A program made the translations under genes and the position numbers. From Siphonodentalium dalli (Eukaryota; Mollusca; Scaphopoda; Gadilida; Siphonodentaliidae), in the NCBI GenBank assembly GCA_032622095.1, contig CP136064.1:274001614-274065613 (forward strand): a stretch of 64,000 nucleotides of DNA, written 5' to 3'. Below are positions 1 through 11,700 of this stretch, piece by piece; within the stretch, counting starts at the first letter, position 1; every line of letters starts with the position of its first letter. The notes below the pieces were generated by a model, which worked only from the letters and a program-made list of their open reading frames with translations, did no database searches and had not been told where the DNA came from.

Positions 1-166
1 CTCATCAATGAGTACTTAGTACAGCCCTGTTAGTTAATAGCAAAAAAAATTCCTATGCTAAAAGATTGCCTGGGCCTGAAATATTTCCTTGGCTAAAAGC
101 CTAGGATCCATACACATGCAGTTGCATGCACTACACATACAAGTCTAATTTCAGTTCACAATTATA

Positions 167-236
167 ACTTGTCCTATTATCATCCATGGCAGACCCTGGT
201 TGACTCTGGCTTTGATAAAATTGCTGATTATCAAGA
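167..236. repeat. Dispersed repeat fragment R0, uninterrupted copy
   Basis: A stretch around 'ATTATCATCCATGGCAGA' recurs at 12888-12924 and continues at 13322-13360. There the two halves are separated by a TTAA-flanked MITE. This copy therefore serves as the empty site for that insertion. No coding content was recognised. Confidence 0.6.
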
Positions 237-238
237 TA

Positions 239-452
239 CAGTAAATGCTCTAAGTAATCGACTTCTTAACCACAGCAGAATTATGGGTAACTTTTCAGGA
301 TTTAGTCGGAAATATGGCTTGTTGCCATTCATCGGAAAGCTCTCGGGGAGAGCTTTCCGATGAATGGCAACAAGCCATATTTCCGACTAAATCCTGAAAA
401 GTTACCCATAATTCTGCTGTGGTTAAGAAGTCGATTACTTAGAGCATTACTG
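239..452. mobile_element. Palindromic Tc1/mariner-type MITE, copy 1
   Basis: The 214-bp segment is almost perfectly self-complementary around position 346. Its ends read CAGTAAATGC and the complementary GCATTACTG, and it is flanked by TA dinucleotides at 237-238 and 453-454. CAGT ends with a TA duplication are typical of Tc1/mariner-derived elements (family knowledge). A diverged second copy lies at 17149-17360. Short frames inside are side effects of the palindrome. Confidence 0.75.
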
Positions 453-454
453 TA

Positions 455-979
455 CATGTGTAATAATGTTATCTCAGTAGTCCTTGGCATTCAACAATGA
501 ATTTTTACTTCTGCAGATTTTCAGTGTGACAGTAAGACAATGTCTGCATCAATTTATTTCAAATTTTGCACAAAACATTGGCAGGTTCTGAGGTTTGTCT
601 TTGCCAAAAAATAGCAAATTAGTTGCATATCACTTGGTATCACGCCAACAAAATGACAGCACATCTTTACATTGATTATTAAGGGAATTAATATTATTTC
701 GAAAACTGCGCATGACACCAACATCAGACATTGCAAAATTATTGCTTTGTTCATTAAAGTTAAATTCTTGTCCAACTGCATTGCACTAACGAAAATAGAC
801 ACAAAAACGAAGAGGCAAATTGGGGTACTATATTCCCCCCCCCAGCCCCAGAGCGCACAATACTGTCATATAAAGTTGTGAAGCGCCTCAGCCAACGCTG
901 TAAATGTATGCCTAATCTACGACTCATTGTGAATCAAATTTATCAGAATATCTTATCTCCCAAAATAGCTCATTGGAGA
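455..979. other. No gene recognised
   Basis: AT-rich sequence with a C-run near 835-843. I see no supported exon, RNA gene or repeat boundary. Confidence 0.5.
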
Positions 980-1130
980 CAAGCCTTGAAATAGGGCGTC
1001 TGTCATTTGCAGAATGAGGTCCCCAGAGGGTGAATTTAGTGATGCTACCCCGCATAGCGGGCTAGCATCACCAAATTCACCCTCTGGGGACCTCATTCTG
1101 CAAATGACAGACACCCTATTTCAAGGCTTG
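980..1130. mobile_element. Palindromic hAT-like MITE, family P2 copy 1
   Basis: A 151-bp near-perfect palindrome with ends CAAGCCTTGAAATAG and its complement. The same ends bound a larger compound copy at 15310-15565 that has a perfect 8-bp duplication, which supports a hAT-type assignment. No matching duplication is visible around this copy. Confidence 0.7.
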
Positions 1131-1478
1131 GATGCTCTATATATACCGGTTCTGGACAGACATGAAAAAGAAAATAGACAGCACAAAAATGGTTGTGACG
1201 TTTTCTGACAAGTAGACAGCACTAGTTTGATGGTGATGTTTCTTGACATTAGAAGCCAGCACTATGTGATGGTGAGGTGTCCACGCTCTTATAGACAGGA
1301 CAGTATGACGCTCCCTCTAATAGCTTTGATCAGCAGGAAAACATCAAATGGAAGATACCACTATCAATTCATTCTCTCAATGGAGGGGTGATGGGCTGAA
1401 AAAGATAAAGAGAGGTTAACAAGAAAACTATAGTCAGAAATGTTAACGCCCTCAAGATCATATTATAGGGCATTATTA
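1131..1478. other. No gene recognised
   Basis: No coding or repeat signal was recognised. Short in-frame stretches are too short and carry no known motif. Confidence 0.45.
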
Positions 1479-1844
1479 CAGGCCTGGAAATCTGAGGAGG
1501 GCTATTTGATAGCCCTCCTACAGCCCTCGCAAAATTGACTCCAGGAGGGCTATTTTCAGCCCCCCCCCCCCCTAAGCTGGTAAAATCTCGCCAACATGAA
1601 ATTCACTTTGTGAAACTAACTTGTTGGGACATATAACAAAAACTTTCTGCTAATCTCTGACATCTTCTGGTATGTTCTCAGCAACAAAGAACCAGACAGT
1701 GTTCAATGCTGCTAGAAATATCCACTGCACAGATAACATGAATTCAAGAGAAGAGGGGAAGTCTAGGTGGGCTATTAGCCCTTCTTAGGCAACCCAAGAG
1801 GGCTATTTTTCAGCCCTCCTGCAATTATCAAACTGCCAGGCCTG
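1479..1844. mobile_element. Small hAT-like non-autonomous element
   Basis: The ends are CAGGCCTGG and its complement. Subterminal AGGAGGGCT/AGCCCTCCT motifs occur on both sides and a C-homopolymer lies near 1559-1572. Flanking octamers CATTATTA (1471-1478) and CATTTATA (1845-1852) match at 6 of 8 positions, so an aged 8-bp duplication is possible. No transposase frame is present. Confidence 0.5.
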
Positions 1845-1847
1845 CAT

Positions 1848-1881
1848 TTATATATATATATATATATATAATATATATATA
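1848..1881. repeat. (AT)n microsatellite
   Basis: An uninterrupted run of alternating T and A with one phase slip, directly next to the right end of the small hAT-like element. Confidence 0.9.
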
Positions 1882-1908
1882 AAGGATCTACAAGTATCCA
1901 GTTTATAG

Positions 1909-2253
1909 CAGAATATATATACAAAATGAGTTCAGTAAATTAGGTCTTGACCGAGCCTTTGGCGAGGTCTAGACCTAATTTACTGGACGAGTTTTGTAAA
2001 TTCCACTATAAACTGGGGATGCGTTTGTAGATTCTATTTATTACATGATCTAAAACATCGACAAAACACACTTAAATCAACAAATGGGACGTGTCTCTAA
2101 CATCGGCTTCTATAAGGCATGCTATCACGTTTTTACGTAACTATGCCCGCGAAAACAAATAGTCCCAGATAAATAAAGACCATTTGCCATATTTAATGGT
2201 GTATATTTAATCAAATAACTTTTCAAACTCTTCATTTATTATGGTTTGTTGGA
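1909..2253. repeat. Dispersed repeat R1, copy A, left part
   Basis: The segment begins with a palindrome of about 110 bp (1909-2018, arms meeting near 1962) and continues with sequence shared with 12099-12345. It stops abruptly at 2253. The matching continuation resumes at 4318, so R1 copy A is split by the element at 2254-4317. Copy B is at 9433-9498 plus 12094-12510. Confidence 0.7.
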
Positions 2254-2503
2254 ACGAGAGGCCGATCACGATCGGCAGATGTTAACCCATCCCTTGGCGA
2301 TAAAAATTTAATATGATCGGATAAATGAGAGTTTTGGTGTTGAATTATAGAGTATACTGTTATGTACTATTATAGACAAATGTACATAACACAAATTATT
2401 GGAATTTATGGGTCACTGGCATTTATATAAGAGAATGCACTGGTACAGGAACTGTAATGCTAAACCACCACAGCCAGCAAGCCCATGGGTTAAATGTGTA
2501 GGT

Positions 2504-3373
2504 TAGGGTCCGGCGAATCAGCGATTTTGTTCGAATCGAATCTTGAATCGAATCAGACACACGGATTTCACATCGAATCGAATCTCGAATCGAATTTTAC
2601 TCCCCGTGGTAAATCGACAAGAACTAGATTTATGTCGGCGATCCCGCTGCAGCGCGAGTGTCTCCCCATACCATCACCTGTGCGTGTTTGGCAGCTTGCT
2701 GTGTGGACCTGCGTCACAATAAAAAATGTTGAGAGCGGCACATGAAAATATGACGAGATAAATCGTACTGTCGTACTTTTTTTTTCATCGGGGCCCAATT
2801 CTTTCTTCATCGTAAAGGTGGCTAGTGACAACTGTTTCTTTTTAGGGGCTCGCCCGCATCGCCGCTACTACTAGACGTGTTGCCGGTTAATTTTCGTGTT
2901 GAGTCTTTTCTTTTGCCCTTATGGTGGATTTCAGGATGACTGCGGCTAAGGTGTGCCCATAAGTGGGAGGTAGTGCCCGTTTTTTGAACTGATAGTACAG
3001 TCGTGCACAATTTGCACCTGAATTTGTCAACGCTGCATTCAAAATAACTTTTAATTTCCGCCATTATAACTTTGGATAAATAAAAAGTAGGGAAGGTCAC
3101 AAGAGATGGATCGATGATATGGATATTTCGCTGCCGCGACGACCCAAGAGCAATAATTTACTGAACGAAACAGGACCGCATCTCGTGCACCGACGGCGTT
3201 CGCAACGACATCTGCATGCGTTTGTTTTAGAGCTTTTGTAGGACACGCTGTTCAACAAGTTCGTACAGAATGAGGTTAATATTGTGATTCGAACTACATT
3301 CGAATCACACGATCGATATCGAATCGAATCAGTAAGACGATTTCGAATCGAATTGAATCTCCGCCGGACCCTA
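2504..3373 (-). mobile_element. Internally deleted hAT transposon
   Basis: Terminal inverted repeats start TAGGGTCCGGCG on both sides. The insertion is bounded by an exact 8-bp duplication, GTGTAGGT, at 2496-2503 and 3374-3381. Subterminal regions are packed with CGAATC/GATTCG motifs, likely transposase binding sites (inference). At 870 bp it is far shorter than an autonomous hAT. It keeps only a BED zinc-finger exon on the minus strand and lacks the RNase H-like DDE and dimerisation regions. Confidence 0.9.
2822..3100 (-). CDS. BED-type zinc finger, N-terminal remnant of a hAT transposase
   Basis: The frame encodes up to 92 residues; Met13 (ATG at 3064-3062) is a more likely start than Met1. 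A BED finger is visible: an aromatic SYF, then Cys29-x2-Cys32, then His50-x4-His55 within an HLWAHLSRSH stretch. BED fingers bind DNA and usually form the N-terminus of hAT transposases, where they recognise subterminal repeats such as the CGAATC clusters here. A Ser/Thr-rich tail follows and the frame stops, consistent with an exon whose downstream catalytic exons were deleted. If expressed, it could only bind DNA, possibly as a competitor of full transposases (inference). Confidence 0.75.
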   Translation of the reverse strand: MTFPTFYLSKVIMAEIKSYFECSVDKFRCKLCTTVLSVQKTGTTSHLWAHLSRSHPEIHHKGKRKDSTRKLTGNTSSSSGDAGEPLKRNSCH

Positions 3374-3381
3374 GTGTAGGT

Positions 3382-3839
3382 GTGACCTGGACATGGAATA
3401 CTTGGGTTAAGAGAGTCCAATTTAAGTTTACAATAATAATGTGTCCTAGTATACAGATAAGCAACCTCACCACTGACCCATTAATATCAATTATATAGCA
3501 GAGCTGTCAAAATATCACAGGAATTGTTTATGTTGAACACTGACCTCTATTAAACCAATAACAATTATAATGATATCAGACCATCTGAAGATATAACTCT
3601 GCAGCAGAGATGTCTACTGTTAATAGCATGTGATGTTTATTGTTGAAACTTTATTTTAAATTAGATACCATAGCCTTCTTTATCAGATTATTTTCACATT
3701 GGCATACGAGACATCAGAAAATAATATAGCCTTATCAATAGCTAAGTAGTCCAAAGGCAATTGGTGAATTGGATTTAATGTTGCTCCAAACAGATTTACC
3801 AGTACATAACACAAGATTTTGGACCGATTTAATCAAATT
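3382..3839. other. R2 interior, no gene recognised
   Basis: AT-rich interior of the R2 element between the hAT insertion and the GGTCATAACTCC module. No exon-like signal was seen. Confidence 0.45.
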
Positions 3840-4317
3840 TGGTGTGGTGATTCGGGGTACCCTTGGCAGAGTTATAATGGTGTTAGTTTTTCAATTATTT
3901 TTAACTTAAAAACTTTTTAATTATTTAAAAAAATTAAAGGTCCACATTGGAAATCTTTTTATCAACTTTTATCATAACCATCAATATCTAAATGAAAACA
4001 AATGACAATGTCAATGACATTTTTTTTTTTTATTATTATAAAAGTAATTTTTTTTTTTAAATCGATTTTTTTTTCCTCGAAAAAGGGTCATAACTCCTTT
4101 AAAATTAATCGGATCAAACCCATATTCGAACTCGATCTGTATTTTGGGCTGTGAAACTCACATACCAAATTTGGTTCCAATCAGATAAAAAATGTTTGAG
4201 TTATCGCATTACTCGTAAAGCGTCTACGGACAGACAGACAGACAGACGGACGAACGACGAGTGGTCAATCCGGGCAACGACACTATGTTTACCATACTAT
4301 GGTATGGGTAAACATAA

Positions 4318-4500
4318 AAATGTTGGAAGCCATATTATTTTGTGACGTAGCATATGTAACGTAAACAGACGACAAATAGGAAGTCAAAGGTCACCTGGCA
4401 CTATTTCCTGTTATTAAACAAATGTTTAATATCACAATTTATAGAACTTTTTATTAATGGAATAAGGGTAGGATCATGTAATAAATTATAATGTAAAATA
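4318..4500. repeat. Dispersed repeat R1, copy A, right part
   Basis: It starts with AAATGTTGGAAG and includes 'ACCTGGCACTATTTCCTG'. It matches 12345-12505, where the same stretch is continuous with the R1 left part. This shows that 2254-4317 was inserted into R1. Confidence 0.7.
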
Positions 4501-4687
4501 AATCGGTTTCATGAATGACCACCTCAGAATTCCGTTAAAACAACTAATCCTTCAAATTATTACAAAAACTATGGCTTATTACTGCAGGTTTCTCATTCAC
4601 CGCACCACAAAGACTCTAAATGTGGACCAAAAATCTACTAAACGGATTAAATACACACCCGATACTTCTCAATACATTTAGTCTATA
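4501..4687. other. No gene recognised
   Basis: Unassigned AT-rich sequence between R1 and the foldback element. Confidence 0.4.
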
Positions 4688-5148
4688 TGTGACCCGCCAT
4701 ATCAAATCCAGTCGGAAGTCGGGATTTTTTTACCCTGTGCCAATGCATTCTCTTATATATGCGATTCGACCATAGGTCGCCTCGCATATATAAGAGAATG
4801 CATTGGCCTAACAATTTTTTATCATGTTTTTTAAATAAATGTTTCTTACAATTTTTAGGACATAAAATAAAATAACATCCATTACCCTGCAGGGAGCCCC
4901 GCACATATATAGAAGCATATAGAAGAGTGTCGTCTGCTCATATGTTTGTCTGGGGCTCTGTATGGGTGAAATTATAAAATTGTTAAAGAATACAAGGAAA
5001 AATTATTAAAATTGTAAAAAATTGTTAGGCCAATGCATTCTCTTATATATGCGAGGCGACCTATGGTCGACTCGCATATATAAGAGAATGCATTGGCACA
5101 GGGTAAAAAAATCCCGACTTCCGACTGGATTTCATATGGCGGGTCACA
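4688..5148. mobile_element. Compound foldback element with two internal palindromes
   Basis: The outer inverted ends read TGTGACCCGCCATAT with complement at 5131-5148. Inside, two roughly 70-bp palindromes built from CCAATGCATTCTCTTATA and its complement (near 4738-4806 and 5029-5097) are mirror images of each other. The same palindrome pair forms the core of the TTAA-flanked MITEs at 12925, 14455 and 56793, so this is a different shell around the same core. The small GC-richer spacer has no recognised gene. Confidence 0.75.
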
Positions 5149-5723
5149 AATGTCTCATACTTCATCAGCGAAGTTAGCAGTTATATTGCATTGTGTTCTC
5201 GCCATAAAATCTTCAAGAGTTGCCCAGCTATTATTCATACCTAAATATACCTAAAGCAATTAACGCGGGCATAAAAGTTACATACTGCAACAATGAGCCA
5301 TCCGCGAATACCCGTTGTCTTGTGAGATATGGCCTGATCAGCCTTAGGCCAAAGAAAAATGATACTATGTTTCCGCACATCGACCGACCCTAAAAAAAAC
5401 CCGCTGACCCTAATCTTTTTATTGGCTTTTCTGAATTCAAAATATATGCACTTTGAGTGTCTTGTTTTGCCAGGGTTTTTTGGCTGGGAAAATGGTACAC
5501 CGATGTCTAAAATAGAACAGAGATACCCGTTTTGCGATCGCATTAATAACTAAAATGATATTATATACTAGTCTACGGAAATCGCGTCGTGAAATCGGTG
5601 GTATTTAAGTGAAAAATGATACCATGAAGCAGTAGTCCTCCAGAGGAAGCGACCATTTCCTATATCTTTTTCAAATATTATCTTTTTGTAATCTGTACAT
5701 CTGTCGTGCATTGGATTTTACAA
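5149..5723. other. No gene recognised
   Basis: Frames of up to 100 codons exist on both strands around 5241-5553. None shows a known motif, and the opposing frames overlap, so I treat them as chance. Confidence 0.45.
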
Positions 5724-8153
5724 ACGAGAGGCCGATCACGATCGGCAGATGTTTAACCCATACCTTGGCGACAGCGATGAGCTATTTTCATATATCCTTA
5801 CCCCATCCTTTTCATGAGTGCAAAACTTTAAACAATTCACACCTTACTATTAATTCACAAGTGAAATCACACTTATTGGGCACCTTGCTCACATTAACAC
5901 AATGTTAACAGACGTGGCTTTTTTTTCAACCTGAACCTATTAGTGACTCCAACACAGATACATGTATGTCTTATAGAGTTATAAGTCTAATTAAGCTCAA
6001 TCCATAGTCGGAGAGAAGCACCATAGCTGTTAAATATCAAATAATTAAGAAATTAGGTAGATAAACATCATAGCAACTCAATTTATCTATTTATTACATT
6101 GGAACATGAGACATTACATATTGTGTGGGTTTTTTTTATTATCATTGCTATTTTTTTGTTCATAATATCTTGTGTCAGCTGCATATTAAAAATTCATAGC
6201 AACCTATTAATATTTCACCACTAAAAAACAATCAATACCTGATCAACTATAGAAGTGAGGGATGTATAGACCTGGATATAAAATATGATTGCTAATGATT
6301 GGATATAAATGTTAATTTTCTTGTAAGTTGATCATTAGGAAAATATGTTTGTGAACAGTTTAAATATAATTAAAGTTAAGGTTTATAATATTATCACAAC
6401 CATTCGATCGATACCAAAATCTATACAGGTGAAGAATGTGTCATGATTATCACAGATGTGATTATTTATAGAGTAATCATGCAAAAAATATTTAGCTATC
6501 ACATTGTGTCAACAGGATTGGTGAAGGATGTTAATATATTTAAGCAAATAAACCAAATGACCCTCACTATGCAGGTTAGAGGTGTGTTATCATAAACTGT
6601 GCCAGAACTATAAACATAATCAATGGAAATATTTGAGTTATCAAATTGGATAGTAAGGGGTTAATCTTACCCAAACTAATGAACTGATAAACACAGAGTA
6701 GTCAACAAAATGCATGTCATTGGATTTAGAAACCCATACAATAAGTCAGTCTCAAGAATCCCAGCACTGTTAATATTATCCTGTAGCCCAAATGCAATTG
6801 AGGGAATTTCAAAATAAGACATATCCTCTAATGATGAATTTCAATTGGTCATTTCTTGAAACACTGACTGAACCTGGCTCAAAGTTAAAGTGATAATTTA
6901 ATATATGTCTATCAGATAATATGAGTCAATCGAATGGGTTAATTTTAATCCCAAATTCATGCAAATTAAAAGTGGATCACCATCAACATGTACATAGAAT
7001 AGGAGAATGATCAAATAAAAAACATCAGAAGACCATATGATGTGTGCAGAGGGTTAATCATTTTCAATGACATCATATGATGGAACTAAGGAATGCTGTA
7101 TTAATTATTTTCTAAGTTATAACAACAGTGTCTCTGTAAACAATAATGCCATGAACTGCATGGTTTCAACAGAGAACAGAACTAGAATAAAGAGTCTAAC
7201 ATCAATCAAAGTTTGACAGATGCTTATATTAAGTCTGCAGTCACCAGTGGAACTATCAGGTCACTGTGTCCAAAGCAATAAATTATCTCCTTCCAATAAC
7301 ACAGGTGTGTCTTGTTCTATTCAAATTTAATAGTGCATGGAAAAGATGTATGAATTATAAAGGGCCATAACTCTGTTAATATATACCGGATCAAACCCAT
7401 ATTCGCACTTGATCTGTATTTAGGGGTCAGAAATTCATATACCAAAATTGGTGTTGATCAGATGAAAAATGTTTGAGTCATCCTGGCTTGGATGAATTCT
7501 ATTTAAAAACAAGAGTGGAAAGGGTTAACTAAACAATACCAAAATCCATACAGATGAAGAACGTGCTAAGAAAGACCTAGGTAAGAAATATGAGGCAGAT
7601 CAGAAGAAAATTGTTTGACTTTGATGCATCAGATAGCATTTGTGAGCAGGGTTAATTATTTTCTAAACCGATCAACCAATCAATGTCAATGACATTTTTT
7701 TTATTATTATTATAAAAGTTAAAAGTAAATTTTTTTTTAAGAAATCGATTTTTTTTCTTCTTCGAAAAAGGGTCATAACTCCTTTAAAATTAATCGGATC
7801 AAACCCATATTTGAACTCGATCAGTATTTTCGGCTGTGAAACTCACATACCAAATTTGGTTCCAATCAGATAAAAAATGTTTGAGTTATGGCAGAATGTG
7901 TGAATTCTAAGTTGAAAAAGGGCCATAACTCTGTAACAAAATCTCGGATCAAACCCAAATTCGAACTCGATCTGTATTTTGGGCTGAGAAACCCATATAC
8001 AAATTTTGGTTTCGATCGGATAGAAAATGTTTGAGTTATCGCATTACTCGTAAAGTGTCTACGGACAGACGGACAGACGGACAGACAAACGACGAGTGGT
8101 CAATCCGGGCAACGACACTATGTTTACCATACTATGGTATGGGTAAACATAAA
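5724..8153. mobile_element. R2 repeat element, copy 2
   Basis: It shares the 'ACGAGAGGCCGATCACG' start and the GGTATGGGTAAACAT end with copy 1. The body is AT-rich with at least two GGTCATAACTCC-type modules (about 7365-7480 and 7770-8150), the last followed by GGACAGAC repeats. No protein-coding frame was recognised over the full 2.4 kb. Confidence 0.6.
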
Positions 8154-8360
8154 AAAACGAACATGTGCAACATCGTTTGGAGACGTAATCCCTGTTCAAG
8201 ATAATATATTGATCAGCTGGGACAATCACATTGTTGAGCTACGGTATTAACAATGCAAGCAAGACAACTCTATTTAACTATTTTACTTAATATGGAGAAT
8301 GTAGTCAATGTAACAATGGAAGAGAGACAACTCAATTGTGGCCAAAATCAGAAAACAAAC

Positions 8361-8622
8361 TACTCACATGATTAGCGGGGAAAACAAACTTTCATCTTTA
8401 CTCACATGATTAGTGGGGAAAACAAACTCTCTTCTTTACTCACATGATTAGCGGGGAAAACAAACTTTCATCTTTACTCACATGATTAGTGGGGAAAACA
8501 AACTCTCTTCTTTACTCACATGATTAGCGGGGAAAACAAACTTTCATCTTTACTCACATGATTAGTGGGGAAAACAAACTCTCTTCTTTACTCACATGAT
8601 TAGTGGGGAAAACAAACTTTCA
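8361..8622. repeat. 38-bp minisatellite with A/B higher-order structure, in UBE2G1 3' end
   Basis: Seven 38-bp units start at 8361, 8399, 8437, 8475, 8513, 8551 and 8589. Type A carries TTAGCGGGG and TTTCATCTT; type B carries TTAGTGGGG and CTCTTCTT. The order is A B A B A B and then a chimera with a B-type left half and an A-type right half. The array forms the start of the 3' untranslated region of the minus-strand gene. Its last unit includes the bases of the TGA stop codon. Confidence 0.95.
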
Positions 8623-8700
8623 AGAAAAATCTTCTTGACTCCGTCTCACACATTCTAGTGTCCTTTTTCTAAAGTCCTCTGGCTTTTCTCTCCACATTTT
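8620..8700 (-). CDS. UBE2G1: UBE2G1 exon 5 (terminal coding exon)
   Basis: 81 bp including TGA. It follows a TTTGCAG acceptor (minus strand, bases 8701-8707) and starts in phase 0 with [10 protein letters not shown], ending [10 protein letters not shown]. This matches the E2 G1 C-terminal helix. The stop codon lies inside the last minisatellite unit. Confidence 0.93.
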   Translation of the reverse strand, partial: KMWREKPEDFRKRTLECVRRSQEDFS

Positions 8701-11700
8701 CTGCAAATAGAAATTAATTTTAGATATAGGGATGAAACAGTTACCAGATTTTCATTTTAGATATAAGGATGAAACAATTAACGGTTTTTCATGACAGTCA
8801 ACCACTCGAATTAACTGAGGTCAACTGGTTAACTATAGTCATGTAGGCCTATACTGACATATGCATGCCTATAGTATATCATAATAATTATGATGTCTAT
8901 TATACACAACAAAACGATTCAAATTAAGTCAACAAAGACTGACATGCTCATATAAATGGAAAGCAAAACACGTTCGTGCGACGTTAGGGAAATTGGCAAA
9001 CCTTGGCAGAGTTCCGAATTTAAACTAGAGTGTCTCCTATATCCCTTACAGTGCAATATACGATCCATGAATATAACGGGAGGTCCCGCTTTAATATTTA
9101 TATCAGTACATGACTCAGTCAACATATTTCACTTGCTCTGGCTTATTAAAGTTTATTTAAAGTTATCGCACAATCTTTTTCTGGCCACTCTATAGGCCCA
9201 TAAAGGCATATATATAATATACCTTAATATGTATATATGTTTAATTAAGTAATTTATAGTAGGATACAGGCATACATGTGCACAACTTGCCAAGAAGATA
9301 CTGTATGCTATTTGCAATTGACAAGATCAGGGCTTATATCAAATCTCAAGTTGCTATATTGCATCAGCATCTAATTACATAACCTGTGGGGGTTTCAATT
9401 TTGTTTGCACGGCGGACCCTCTGTAACAAGTCCTCAGTTTACAGCAGAATTTACAAAACGAGTCTAGTAAATTAGTTCTGAAACTAATTTACTTGATTCA
9501 CTGGGGGTAAGCTGCTCCGTGGGAAGCGGTTCGCTTGTGATAAAAGCTCCAGTGCGCAGTTTACAATGCGACGGTGCGTCTGATTATTTTGTGAAAAAGG
9601 AAACTGAAGTATTCAAAATGGTACGTATTATCTCTATAAACAGCATTATTCTATGGAACGTCGGTCACAAATGACCAACATGCTTCAACTGTGATTTATA
9701 TATCGCATTTATTCGAACACATTTCCATACCATGCAGAAGCAGCTGATTTATCACTTCAAAATCCGATTGTGTCACGAGAAAATTCTTAATAACATGATA
9801 TTTTGTGTATGAAAACGAAATAATCTGAATAATGTCCCGTATCAATTGCTATAACAAACACCTCCGCCGTGCGATTGTTGTTGGCGTTGGTGTCTCAAAC
9901 AACTAAATACTGAGAAAAATGCATTTTAACACCACCACGTGGACGCTCCAGTTCGTATTTCGATAAGCGCCAGCGCGTAGACCGCCGGGACTGGAGGGCT
10001 CCAGTGCGCATTTAAAAAGAGATTTAGGGAATTGCAGAGGTGAAAACGATCGAAACAAGTTCGTATTTATTATTTCAATCACATTGGCATTATTGGAGCC
10101 TAAAACATGACAATTATCGTGTGGTGTTTCCGGAATTATCAGTTATATACCAATAGTATATCCTATTATATACTCCAATCGATATGTATTTGAATGTACA
10201 TGCAGTCCTGTGTGATTCACATGTTATTGTACGGATATAATTAAAACTATTCGTTTGTTGTCAGCCTAATTGATTTCGAATAGTGGGTTGATCATGTATG
10301 CATATTACGATGTGGGAGATTGACCATGGCATGCATGTATTCGCATAATTAATCTTGCAAAATAATTGTTGATATGCGGCTTGTGTAAGTCATAACACAA
10401 TATGGATGTGCCATTATATATAAATGGCACGAAAACGGCATGCATGACCTATTAAAGGCAGACAATCCGATCAGGTGGTCCCCGTATAATCAGATTCCAA
10501 CAACAATAACAACAACAACATTTTTCAAAAGACGCTTTAGTTATTAAAATCAACTAATTGCAAAAAATAATGCCAAATACATGCAATTATGGATGCATTT
10601 TAATATCTTTTCAGAAAGGTCCATTAAGATCATTGAATCCTCCATTGACCATTCCATACCCGCATACATCTGAAATGACAATAATGAAATAATAAGCGCA
10701 AGATAATCAGGTATAATTGTGGGTAGAGTGTCTTCATTGTGGGTGGGCAATATTGGGCAAATCAATTTGCAATACAAGGGTCCAGGAAATTTTTGTTTTA
10801 ATTTATCATATTATTTTCTCAAAATACTATAATAAATTAAAAACATATATATTCCCTGACCCCTGTGATTTGCACTCCACCCGGAGTTGAAAGACATTTA
10901 TATTTACAACATATATTTCAGATACTTTCAAATATATGGGGGTATATCGTTGGAGTTCCAACCAGTTGCAAACCTGTTTCAGGTAACAGTCAGAATATTC
11001 AACCTCAAGAGTGTGCAAAATAAAAGGAAAGTCTTAAGTTGAGATAAAAATGTGCTCCAAAGTGGGGGATACAGTTGGAAATTCGAAGTTTGACACCCAC
11101 CCAAACCAAGACCCTCTAGTCACGTCCCTGACACTCCCAATCGTGCATCAAGGTGTGAGCTTTCACTGAAGCAACATAGCGATACCAGTTCAACGTATTC
11201 CCAACTAAAATAAATGTCTAATAATCATAATTACGAATCCATATCACCATTATACATATGGTGTTATGGTTCTGCGAAGAATGCACTGCAAATGATATGA
11301 ATATAATTATTATATTATAGTAATTATATATACTAATGTCTAATTATCGTAATTACATTCGTATCATTTGTATTACATTCTTAATTGTCTTAATTACATT
11401 CGTATTCGGATATTTATGCTATAAATGATATATAATATATTAAATTACAACATAAAACACAAGCTAATTGAAGAAAATGACACTGAGGAAAGCACACACC
11501 ACCTTCTGTAGTTTTCGGTTGTCAGAATGTTCATTATCCTGCCAAAATAAGTCAATTACGATTCCATGACACCTACGCACTGGCGCTTTATTTCATCACA
11601 AGCGCACACGATGTGTAACCTGTTATCGCAATGGCACTGGGGCTTTTTGTCATGATTTGAAAGCTTTCTGGCATTGATTTAAATGAGCAGAATACATCGA

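Larger units (their letters stand above)
2254..4317. mobile_element. R2 repeat element, copy 1 (interrupted by a hAT element)
   Basis: The left end carries 'ACGAGAGGCCGATCACG' followed by ATGTTAACCCAT. The right end carries 'GGTCATAACTCC', GGACAGAC repeats and GGTATGGGTAAACAT. The inner ends are roughly inverted (ATGTTTACCCATACC). The same beginning and end bound 5724-8153. Insertion into R1 copy A is shown by R1 sequence on both sides. No protein frame was recognised apart from the nested hAT element. Confidence 0.65.

Noticed and set aside
5241-5553. Opposed 100- and 64-codon frames
   Set aside because: They overlap in antisense, have no domain features and no splice context; most simply explained by chance.
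8361-8622. CRISPR-like regular repeat spacing
   Set aside because: Units are contiguous without unique spacers, in an animal genome; this is a minisatellite.
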